Positions 7,887 to 13,703 of a DNA stretch of 14,692 nucleotides are shown here, piece after piece. The translations under genes were made by a program, and so were the position numbers. Below the pieces are notes generated by a model, which saw nothing but the letters and a program-made list of their open reading frames with translations, ran no database searches and was not told the DNA's origin. The DNA is from Deltaproteobacteria bacterium (GTDB taxonomy: Bacteria > Desulfobacterota > GWC2-55-46 > S146-70), in assembly GCA_015492395.1 (NCBI GenBank), contig WGFD01000176.1:1-14692 (forward strand), in the 5' to 3' direction. Positions within the stretch are counted from its first letter, which is position 1. The number at the start of each line of letters is the position of its first letter.

Positions 7887-8514
7887 TATCCTTCCTCACT
7901 ACGAGGATGCTCAACCGGTCCTTAGGGATGGGATCGACGTCGTCGATGGAGATCGTTGAGAGGAACTCGTTTGGCATGGAGAGGTTCGAGGCCAGATAAA
8001 ATGTGTAGCTGGATGTGTCAAGCCCTTCGATCTTTTCTTTTATCGATCTTAGATCGTGCCTTGGATCTAAGAGGAGTATAAACCTGTCGTTGCCTTTAAA
8101 GATCTTCTCTACCTCTCCGCCGTCCGTTCCATGTATGCTGAAGAGTCTGTAGTCCTTCCAACTCTCCTTTAAGCGGCAAAAGGCGTACTGAAATGAGCTG
8201 ACCCCTGGGATCACCTCGCATTTCCCTCCGCCGAACCGATTCATGGCCGACTCTCCGAAACTGTGGAAGAGTGGATCTCCTGAGACAAGAAGAACCACCT
8301 TCTTATCCTTACCCAGCGCCTCGACCTTATCCAGCACGGCCTTGAAGTTGCCTTTCAGCAATAAGAGCTCGGCGTTACGATCCTTTGCGAAGCCTTCCAG
8401 CAACCGCCTCGATCCCGCTATTACATCGGCCTCTTTCAGGGCCCTTTCCCCCCTGACGGTAATCAGGTCGGGGGCGCCGGGACCGCAGCCTATTATGGTT
8501 ATCCTTCCGCCCAT
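7879..8514 (-). CDS. cbiE: cobalt-precorrin-7 C5-methyltransferase (CbiE), without a CbiT partner
   Basis: CbiE methylates C5 late in corrin ring construction. The 211-residue protein has the N-terminal IIGCGPGAPDLITVRGERAL region (7-26), VIAGSRRLL (about 31-39), LLVSGDPLFHSFGES and CEVIPGVSSFQYAF, a set typical of CbiE rather than CbiF or CbiL. In many bacteria CbiE is followed by, or fused to, CbiT, the C15-methylating decarboxylase (together equivalent to CobL). Here the protein stops at the end of the methylase domain and the next gene is cbiL. The ATG has AGGA five bases upstream and lies 16 bases inside cbiD. The assignment is firm; the source of CbiT activity is not shown in this window. 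Confidence 0.93.
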   Translation of the reverse strand: MGGRITIIGCGPGAPDLITVRGERALKEADVIAGSRRLLEGFAKDRNAELLLLKGNFKAVLDKVEALGKDKKVVLLVSGDPLFHSFGESAMNRFGGGKCEVIPGVSSFQYAFCRLKESWKDYRLFSIHGTDGGEVEKIFKGNDRFILLLDPRHDLRSIKEKIEGLDTSSYTFYLASNLSMPNEFLSTISIDDVDPIPKDRLSILVVRKDNA

Positions 8515-9572
8515 CTGTATCCTGTCTCCGAAGAGGCGATCAGTTCCCGGTCCATATTGAAGAGGAGTGTCGGGATCGGCCTCTCGGTCTTCAGGTATCC
8601 CTTCACCCTCTCTTCTATGGCTTCCGCAAGCCCGTTCAGCAACTCTCCCAATCCGTGTTCCCGCAGAATCCCGGTCATTCCCTCCACCGTGGTGGAGTCG
8701 TTTAATTCTCCGAGGATGGCTGTATCCAGGCTGTCCCTCATAAACCCGATTACCGCTGTATTAGCCGGAGGCGACTTCGAATAGTGGGTCTGAAAGTGAC
8801 CTGACAGCACCTTGGCCAGCTTCCCTGGATGGCCCGCGAGCACGATATCGACACCTGTCTTGGCCGCGCTCTTCAGTGTAAATCCCAGGTGATCGCCGGA
8901 TTGGATTATCCGCTCCTCACTGATCCTCCCTCCGAATAGATCCATCATAGCTCTCTCGCTGATATTTCCGGGTGTGATGATCAACTCCTTGGCACCGTTT
9001 TCCCCGTTGAACTTTATCTGTTGCAGGATGGTCCGCTTGAAGGAGGCAAGGGACTTGGGCCTCATGATGCCTGTAGTTCCTATGATAGATATACCGCCTA
9101 TAATGCCGAGCCTGGAATTGGTTGTCGCGGCGGCTATCTCCTCGCCCTTCGGCGCCGATATTAGCACATTGACCCCCCCGGATGTAAGTTCCCTTACGGC
9201 ATAAGAGATCATCCTGCGGGGCACCGGATTGATGGCAGCTTCACCGACTGGAAGCTGCAGCCCTCTCTTTGTGATCCTGCCTATCCCATTGCCGCCGTCG
9301 ATGCGGATCAGTCCGTCGTCCCTTTGGGATACCTCGGCGTATATATCCATATTATGGGTAACGTCCGCCTCTTCGACGGATCTCTTGATGACGCCGCAGA
9401 TAACCGAACCATCCTTCTCTTCGATGGAGCTTAGCGGGATCCTGACATTCTCGCATCCTGGAAGCATGAGTTCCACCTCCTTCGGTGTCCCTTTACCGAC
9501 CAATACCGTAAGCGCCCCCTTGGCGGCGGCGGCGGCGTATGTGCCGGTTGTGTAGCCGAACCGTTCCGTCAT
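8499..9572 (-). CDS. cbiD: cobalt-precorrin-5B C1-methyltransferase
   Basis: SAM-dependent C1 methylation in the anaerobic pathway; CbiD is not related to the tetrapyrrole methylases and marks the pathway as the oxygen-independent type. The 357-residue protein shows the family blocks in order: FGYTTGTYAAAAAKGAL (5-21), ADVTHNMDIYAEV, GNGIGRITKRGLQLPVGE, AAINPVPRRMI, SAPKGEEIAAATTNSRLG, IIGGISIIGTTGIMRPKS, a GDHLGFTLKSA block and AGHPGKLAKVLSGHFQTH. The usual Cys of the TTG[ST]C motif is replaced by Tyr12, which is unusual (Salmonella CbiD has TTGSC). The ATG start at 9572 follows the cbiM stop by 24 bases and is the first gene of the continuously overlapping block that runs to cbiA. Confidence 0.95.
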   Translation of the reverse strand: MTERFGYTTGTYAAAAAKGALTVLVGKGTPKEVELMLPGCENVRIPLSSIEEKDGSVICGVIKRSVEEADVTHNMDIYAEVSQRDDGLIRIDGGNGIGRITKRGLQLPVGEAAINPVPRRMISYAVRELTSGGVNVLISAPKGEEIAAATTNSRLGIIGGISIIGTTGIMRPKSLASFKRTILQQIKFNGENGAKELIITPGNISERAMMDLFGGRISEERIIQSGDHLGFTLKSAAKTGVDIVLAGHPGKLAKVLSGHFQTHYSKSPPANTAVIGFMRDSLDTAILGELNDSTTVEGMTGILREHGLGELLNGLAEAIEERVKGYLKTERPIPTLLFNMDRELIASSETGYRWAEG

Positions 9573-9596
9573 GACTCTATCCCGCGCCGTGCGCCT

Positions 9597-10253
9597 TCAG
9601 GTAGCCATCCTTAACCGCTTGACCGCAAAGAGTTTCGCTATGACGGGGGTATTCTCGTATCTCTTCAGTGTTCTTACGGCAAAATATGTCACAAGCGGTT
9701 CACATACGACGACCGCCAAGTATGAGCTCGCAAAGGTCAGCCAGGCCGAGAATGGTGTCTCAACATCCCCGATCAGGAGCCAGAAGCCGACCATCAATGT
9801 GGCGCCTGAATAGTACATTGCATTGAGCTTGATGATGGCGGACCACGACACTCTCTTGTTGAGGGATCCGTCAAAGAGGTGTCTGCCCGCGGCGTAGTGA
9901 ACGGTTATCAGTGGTACGATCAACGACAGGGAGTTCACTGCCAGATGAGGCAGATCTATTGGATCAAAGAGCAGTCCCTGCAGCAACAGTCCTGCGGAGA
10001 ACCCAAACAGAGTGGGGATAAAACCGAGAGTCAGGTATATAGCCGTCGCACCGATAAAGTGGAGCTCCGACGGTCCTACACGCATGTGGAAACTCTGCAT
10101 GAATATAGAAAAGAAGACGGCCGCCAGCAGGACCTTGATTATGTCATAAGGCCTCTTTATCAACTCTTTTACGTAAAGCGCCGATACTCCGACAGCCGTT
10201 ACATTTGCAAGCGCCACCTTGGCCGGTGCTACAAATCCAGGTTCAATATGCAT
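9597..10253 (-). CDS. cbiM: CbiM-family metal (cobalt/nickel) transporter substrate-binding membrane protein
   Basis: A 218-residue integral membrane protein with about six hydrophobic segments (roughly 15-30, 40-57, 66-96, 104-122, 137-160, 171-195). It starts MHIEPGFVAPAK, a variant of the MHI.DGF N-terminus of CbiM/NikM, where Met1 and His2 take part in metal binding. His65 in PSELHFIGA matches the position of another known ligand in NikM proteins. CbiM is the metal-specific subunit of energy-coupling-factor transporters and normally works with CbiN, CbiQ and CbiO. None of those is encoded in this window, so it may work alone, with components encoded elsewhere, or in a different way. The start is certain: AAGGAGGT lies six bases upstream. 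Placement in a B12 operon favours cobalt over nickel, which is inference. Confidence 0.85.
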   Translation of the reverse strand: MHIEPGFVAPAKVALANVTAVGVSALYVKELIKRPYDIIKVLLAAVFFSIFMQSFHMRVGPSELHFIGATAIYLTLGFIPTLFGFSAGLLLQGLLFDPIDLPHLAVNSLSLIVPLITVHYAAGRHLFDGSLNKRVSWSAIIKLNAMYYSGATLMVGFWLLIGDVETPFSAWLTFASSYLAVVVCEPLVTYFAVRTLKRYENTPVIAKLFAVKRLRMAT

Positions 10254-10257
10254 GATA

Positions 10258-10485
10258 TTACCTCCTTCTTAATATAGTGTTGTGCCTTCTTATTCGACGG
10301 CTTTTTACGAATCCATATTGTTCGGCCTCCAGCCGGGAGGGATACTCCTGCGTATAGCGCCCGGCACTTTCAAACCAAGATGAGGGGCTGCTTTTTCCTG
10401 TATTGGAGATGCCAAAGCAAGGAAAGGGTTCCAAATGCAAAGAATACGCGCATATATCCACTCGTTGCCCATTCTCATATATCAC
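10258..10485 (-). CDS. possible 75-codon ORF in the cbiX/C-cbiM spacer, coding doubtful
   Basis: A GTG at 10485 overlaps the stop of the cbiX-cbiC gene (GTGA), and the frame runs to a TAA seven bases before the cbiM ATG. The predicted peptide is rich in Ser, Arg and aromatic residues, ends in a basic run (RRIRRHNTILRRR), and resembles no family that I recognise. For coding: the GTGA junction and the exact fit between its neighbours, plus a middle part (ESAGRYTQEYPSRLEAEQYG) that looks protein-like. Against: no ribosome binding site of its own, codon choice unlike the flanking genes in the first third, and a strong RNA hairpin across residues 41-51. It may simply be a structured untranslated spacer. 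Confidence 0.25.
   Translation of the reverse strand: MIYENGQRVDICAYSLHLEPFPCFGISNTGKSSPSSWFESAGRYTQEYPSRLEAEQYGFVKSRRIRRHNTILRRR
10260..10267 (-). promoter_or_regulatory. strong ribosome binding site of the cbiM-like gene
   Basis: AAGGAGGT on the minus strand, six bases before the ATG at 10253, is a near-perfect Shine-Dalgarno match and the best among the genes of the operon. It overlaps the last codons of the small ORF in the spacer. It suggests independent translation initiation, unlike the overlapping genes downstream. Confidence 0.75.
10323..10365 (-). ncRNA. structured RNA element in the leader of the cbiM-like gene, possible cis-regulator
   Basis: In the transcript, GCCGGG (10365-10360) pairs with CCCGGC (10337-10332), and inside it ATAC (10355-10352) pairs with GTAT (10345-10342). 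This gives a two-level hairpin with a six-base apical loop. The 3' arm can alternatively fold with downstream sequence: CGGC (10335-10332) with GCCG (10326-10323) around a five-base loop. The two folds exclude each other. There is no T-run, so it is not a standard terminator, and I find none of the conserved blocks of the cobalamin riboswitch. Pairing is read from sequence; a regulatory role is inference. Confidence 0.35.
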
Positions 10486-11483
10486 TTATCCATAAACTCG
10501 GTCTTTATCAGGGCATTTACGATCGCCGCCGCTACGGTACTTCCCCCTTTGTGCCCACGGTTGGTTATATATGGCACATCCGTGAGTGTCGTCAGGTACC
10601 TTTTTGCCTCCTTGGCGTTCACGAAACCGACGGGGATGCCGACTATCAGCGCGGGCCTTACGCCGTCCTCTTTTACCATATCGACCAGCGTGATCAACGC
10701 CGTCGGGGCATTGCCTATGGCGACTATATTGCCGTCCAGTTTGTGTCCCAGGGATTTTATGGCGGCCGAGGCCTTCGTCGTTCCTTCTCTTTCGGCCCTG
10801 CTGACGACCTCCGGCTCATTCAGGACACATGCCACATTGTGGCCGAACCTCTTGTTTATACCCGCTTGCACCATGGTGACATCAGTGTATACGGCCTTCT
10901 TTTCGTTAAGCGCCTTGAGTCCCTCGGAAACGGCCCTTTCATGGAATACCATGTTACCCAAGAAGTCGAAGTCTCCCGTGGTATGGATCACCCTCTTTAT
11001 GACCGGTCTCTGTTCGGCCTTAATATCACACCTCTCCAGCCAGCTCTCGATTATCTCCATACTTCTGTTTTCTATATCCGCCGGCTCTACCGGTTTTGAT
11101 TCAAGGGAGTCCATAACCTCGTCATAGAGCATCTCCTGCACCATATCAAAGATGCGCGGATGCATCCCGACCGGCTCAAGCATACGGACATTTACCGCCG
11201 TTCCTGTTCCGTCGATGGTCTTTTCTATGATCTCAGGGACATCCTTCGAGTAGTGCACCCCTTTGAAGAGAAAAAATGGGAAGACGATAAGCTCGTTTAT
11301 ACCTCCGTCCACCAGAAGTTTCACGCTCTCCTCTATAGAGGGGGAGGCGGACTCCATGAAGGCCGGCTTGAAGATATCCGCCTGAAAGTAGTTCCTGAGC
11401 CTTCTGACCAGTTCGAACACCCTGTTGTTCGCCTCTGTCTTCCTGCTTCCATGGGCTATGACGATAAAACCCTTCCTGGACAT
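10482..11483 (-). CDS. cbiXC: CbiX-CbiC fusion: sirohydrochlorin cobaltochelatase and cobalt-precorrin-8 methylmutase
   Basis: One 333-residue protein with two enzymes of the pathway. Residues about 5-120 are a short-form CbiX chelatase, with metal-binding His11 in VIAHGSRKTEANN and His77 in PFFLFKGVHYSKDVPEI. It inserts cobalt into sirohydrochlorin at the start of the pathway. Residues about 130-330 are CbiC, with IENRSMEII, RVIHTTGDFDF (His167 in the position of the catalytic His), MVQAGINKR, AIGNAPTALITL (255-266), VGIPVGFVNAKEAK (281-294) and RGHKGGSTVAAAIVNAL. CbiC moves the methyl group from C11 to C12 near the end of ring synthesis. The frame is continuous through the junction, with no stop or internal start between domains. 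It follows cbiP by one base and precedes a 228-base spacer. Short CbiX proteins act as dimers, so a fused dimer is likely. Confidence 0.94.
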   Translation of the reverse strand: MSRKGFIVIAHGSRKTEANNRVFELVRRLRNYFQADIFKPAFMESASPSIEESVKLLVDGGINELIVFPFFLFKGVHYSKDVPEIIEKTIDGTGTAVNVRMLEPVGMHPRIFDMVQEMLYDEVMDSLESKPVEPADIENRSMEIIESWLERCDIKAEQRPVIKRVIHTTGDFDFLGNMVFHERAVSEGLKALNEKKAVYTDVTMVQAGINKRFGHNVACVLNEPEVVSRAEREGTTKASAAIKSLGHKLDGNIVAIGNAPTALITLVDMVKEDGVRPALIVGIPVGFVNAKEAKRYLTTLTDVPYITNRGHKGGSTVAAAIVNALIKTEFMDK

Positions 11484-11484
11484 C

Positions 11485-13056
11485 TCAGTTGACTATGACT
11501 CCTTCTACGGGGTTCCGAAGATGGATATGCCGCCTTTCCATCCCTGCGATCCTGTATATGGCATCCATGTCGAGGCTTTCCATCACCAGTTGAGCAAGCC
11601 TCCTGTAGCCCTCTTCCTTGATTCCATTATGATCGATTGCCCCGGCCGCGGGAATACGCCTTGTTTTGCGGCTTTCTCCCTTTATCCTTTCGATAAAGGC
11701 CCTTCTGAAGGGGCCGTCATCGAATATGCCGTGTATGTAGGTTCCCCAAACCATGCCGTTCCGTGAAGAAGCGCCGTCGTCGGCCCTCGTTTTGTTCCCG
11801 TCCCTGGACGTTACCGTGAAGAGGGGGGCGGTCTTTGAGCCCAGAGAGGTCTTCCCCATATGTATCTCATAGCCGCTGAGGGTGCCCGAATAGGCGAATA
11901 CGCCTCTGGCTGTCATAGCGGCTTCGATTTGGTGAGTAGACTTTGCCTTGTCCATGACGGTTTCGACGTCCAGGTATCCCAAACCCTCCGCGTAGCCGCC
12001 CCTTTCGACCCCATAAGGGTCGGATATCTTCTTGCCGAGCATCTGGTAGCCGCCACATATCCCTATAAGAGTTCCTCCATTCCTTACATGTGTCTCAATC
12101 TCCTCCGTATACCCCATGTCCCTGAGATAGGCGAGGTCGGCAAGGGTATTCTTGGTGCCGGGGATGATAATTACGTCCGCGCTTCCTATGCTTTCACCAT
12201 GCATCACATAACGCAGATCTACGCCCTCTTCCAGAGAGAGAGGGTCGAAGTCGGTAAAGTTGGATATGTGCGGGAGCCGTATAACGGCTATATTGACCTC
12301 TTTGTCGTTGGCGTCTTTCCTCCGGTTTTTGTCTCCGAGGCTCATACTATCCTCATCCTGGATGTAGATCCCGCTGAAATACGGCACGATACCTATGACC
12401 GGCAGACCGGTTCTCTCCTCCAGGTACTCGATGCCGGGCCTCAATATCGAGATGTCTCCCCGGAACTTATTTATTATGAAGCCGTTAACCCTGTTCCGGT
12501 CTCTTTCGTCGAGCAACTCCATTGTGCCCACCAGTGAGGCGAATACTCCTCCCCTGTCTATGTCACCCACCAAGATGACCGGCGCCTTGGCCATATGCGC
12601 CGTTCCCATATTTGCTATATCGTTCTCCCTCAGGTTTATCTCCGCGGGGGAGCCGGCGCCTTCTATGACCACAAGGCCGTGTCTGGCGGCGAGCCTCCTG
12701 TAGCTCTCCTCCACATACTCCATCGCCTCTTCTTTGAATCGGTGGTACTCCGCCGCGGAGAGATTGCCGTGCACCTTTCCCTGGATTATCAACTGTGAGC
12801 AGGTATCGCTGTTCGGCTTTAGAAGTATCGGATTCATGTCCGAGTCGGGTTTAAGCCCGGCCGCCTCCGCCTGTACGGCCTGAGACCTTCCCATTTCCCT
12901 CCCATCCTCCGTCACGAAGGAGTTCAATGCCATATTCTGGGCCTTGAACGGCGCTACATCTATACCGCTGTCCCTGAATATGCGGCATAATGCCGCAACC
13001 AGTATAGACTTACCCACGTGGGAGCTTGTCCCCTGAATCATTATGGATCTGGCCAT
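11485..13056 (-). CDS. cbiP: cobyric acid synthase
   Basis: Also called cobQ. Glutamine- and ATP-dependent amidation of the b, d, e and g carboxylates, giving adenosylcobyric acid. The protein has a synthetase domain with IQGTSSHVGKS as P-loop near the N-terminus, PFKAQNMALNSFVT, QAEAAGLKPDSDMNPILLKP, VVIEGAGSPAEINL and VILVGDIDRGGVFAS. A C-terminal glutamine amidotransferase domain follows, with IIPGTKN, the nucleophile in GICGGYQMLG and the catalytic His in GTYIHGIFDD. The ATG at 13056 gives the usual N-terminus (MARSIMIQGTSS), but its ribosome binding site is poor (GGGGCG). A TTG at 13083 in the same frame overlaps the leader ORF stop as TTGA and would add nine residues. First structural gene after the cobalamin riboswitch. 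Confidence 0.95.
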   Translation of the reverse strand: MARSIMIQGTSSHVGKSILVAALCRIFRDSGIDVAPFKAQNMALNSFVTEDGREMGRSQAVQAEAAGLKPDSDMNPILLKPNSDTCSQLIIQGKVHGNLSAAEYHRFKEEAMEYVEESYRRLAARHGLVVIEGAGSPAEINLRENDIANMGTAHMAKAPVILVGDIDRGGVFASLVGTMELLDERDRNRVNGFIINKFRGDISILRPGIEYLEERTGLPVIGIVPYFSGIYIQDEDSMSLGDKNRRKDANDKEVNIAVIRLPHISNFTDFDPLSLEEGVDLRYVMHGESIGSADVIIIPGTKNTLADLAYLRDMGYTEEIETHVRNGGTLIGICGGYQMLGKKISDPYGVERGGYAEGLGYLDVETVMDKAKSTHQIEAAMTARGVFAYSGTLSGYEIHMGKTSLGSKTAPLFTVTSRDGNKTRADDGASSRNGMVWGTYIHGIFDDGPFRRAFIERIKGESRKTRRIPAAGAIDHNGIKEEGYRRLAQLVMESLDMDAIYRIAGMERRHIHLRNPVEGVIVN

Positions 13057-13079
13057 CGTCAGCGCCCCGGTGGATAGTG

Positions 13080-13175
13080 TCAATTGAAGTATGTCATCCG
13101 GAAGATGGACGATTCATCGGAAACGTTTGCGCGGCCGCATGAAAGGAGGTGGGATGAAAAAAAGATGTTTGCCAT
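13080..13175 (-). CDS. 31-codon leader ORF between the cobalamin riboswitch and cbiP
   Basis: An ATG at 13175 is preceded five bases upstream by GGGAGGT (13187-13181), the strongest Shine-Dalgarno match in the control region. The frame runs for 31 codons (peptide begins MANIFFSSHLLSCGR) to a TGA at 13082-13080. That stop overlaps a possible TTG start of cbiP (TTGA, 13083-13080), and the preferred cbiP ATG follows 23 bases later with a weak binding site. The peptide matches nothing I know and may be valued for the act of translation rather than its sequence. The layout would let the riboswitch control the leader's binding site, with cbiP translated by coupling. The ORF and junction are seen; translation is inferred. 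Confidence 0.4.
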   Translation of the reverse strand: MANIFFSSHLLSCGRANVSDESSIFRMTYFN

Positions 13176-13199
13176 GACAGACCTCCCGCGAGATATATT

Positions 13200-13346
13200 C
13201 GGATGGACCGGTCTTCCGGCTCAGGGCAGCCTACTCACCCGCCTTCCCGCCATAGTATAACACCGGCAGTGGCATACAGGATTTTCGTTCCCTTTACGGC
13301 TGCGGGGCAGCGGGGGCATTTCACCCCTCTTCCACATATCCATCCG
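13200..13346 (-). ncRNA. cobalamin riboswitch
   Basis: The minus strand carries the conserved cobalamin aptamer blocks in the right order: GGGGTGAAATGCCCC (13327-13313), then CTGCCCCGCAGCCGTAA, then GCCACTGCCG (13272-13263), GGGAAGGCGGG (13248-13238), and the B12 box GCCGGAAGACCGGTCC (13220-13205). A closing stem can be drawn between CGGATGG (13346-13340) and CCATCCG (13206-13200), seven perfect pairs. Adenosylcobalamin or a related corrinoid would bind and reduce expression of the operon. No intrinsic terminator follows: the T7 run at 13163-13157 lacks a GC-rich hairpin. Control is therefore more likely at translation, by sequestration of the GGGAGGT at 13187-13181. An ACCTCC at 13150-13145 could pair with it. 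The aptamer is firm; the mechanism is inferred. Confidence 0.95.
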
Positions 13347-13358
13347 TGTCGCCAGACC

Positions 13359-13387
13359 CTTATAACAGAATGGACGCTTGCAGTCAA
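13359..13387 (-). promoter_or_regulatory. sigma70-type promoter of the cobalamin operon
   Basis: TTGACT (13387-13382) and TATAAG (13364-13359) on the minus strand, separated by 17 bases; each hexamer matches the consensus at five of six positions. Transcription would start near 13352, only a few bases before the closing stem of the riboswitch at 13346. This fit between two independently recognised elements supports both. Confidence 0.75.
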
Positions 13388-13454
13388 GGATGAAGGGGAG
13401 GTTGTACGGTCCGCTAAGGCCGGTATAGTTCCACCGGAAGACCCTCGATCCGTG
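13388..13454. other. spacer between the DUF763 gene and the operon promoter
   Basis: With the promoter, riboswitch and leader, this completes the nearly 400-base stretch without a conventional gene (13057-13454). It holds a short hairpin on the minus strand, CCGGT (13437-13433) with ACCGG (13424-13420) around an eight-base loop. No T-run follows, so it is at best a weak terminator for the DUF763 transcript. I see no other element. Confidence 0.4.
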
Positions 13455-13703
13455 TCAGGTCCTCATAAACCGCTCAAGCCTCCTGAACGCGTCCTTCTTT
13501 TCACTGTTTCCCAACTTCGCCTGGTTTAGCGCGTCGTGGAGGAAGTGGATCGATCCGTCGTAGGCATTCCTATCCACAGGGTATGGGAAACCGTCCTTAC
13601 CGCCGTGGGTGAAACTGAAGAGGACCGGGTCGTCAAGGGGCTGCTCTACGCCATAGACAAGCTCGGAAATGAGGCTAAGTGCCCTGATCGTCTTTGGACC
13701 CAC
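13455..13703 (-). CDS. DUF763 protein, 3' part in the shifted frame
   Basis: This frame encodes the conserved C-terminus of the DUF763 family: GPKTIRALSLISELVYG, then FSFTHGGKDGFPYPVDRNAYDGSIHFL and a basic tail. It is not a separate gene: the GTG at 13703 is the Val codon of a GVGPKT hairpin whose first Gly codon lies just upstream, with no ribosome binding site. Adding one G to the GGG run at 13707-13705 would join it to the upstream frame as LLGM-R-GVGPKTIRAL, a regular helix-hairpin-helix. It is therefore a one-base deletion relative to the family, whether a sequencing or assembly error, a real mutation, or (less likely) programmed frameshifting. Confidence 0.8.
   Translation of the reverse strand: MGPKTIRALSLISELVYGVEQPLDDPVLFSFTHGGKDGFPYPVDRNAYDGSIHFLHDALNQAKLGNSEKKDAFRRLERFMRT

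Noticed and set aside
10254..10481. Second cobalamin riboswitch before cbiM.
   Set aside because: No GGTGAAA block, no GCCACTG block and no complete B12 box could be found on the minus strand.
13141..13190. Intrinsic terminator downstream of the riboswitch, suggested by seven T residues at 13163-13157.
   Set aside because: No stable GC-rich hairpin lies directly before the T-run; the only pairing seen (GGAGGT with ACCTCC) has a 30-base loop that contains the T-run.
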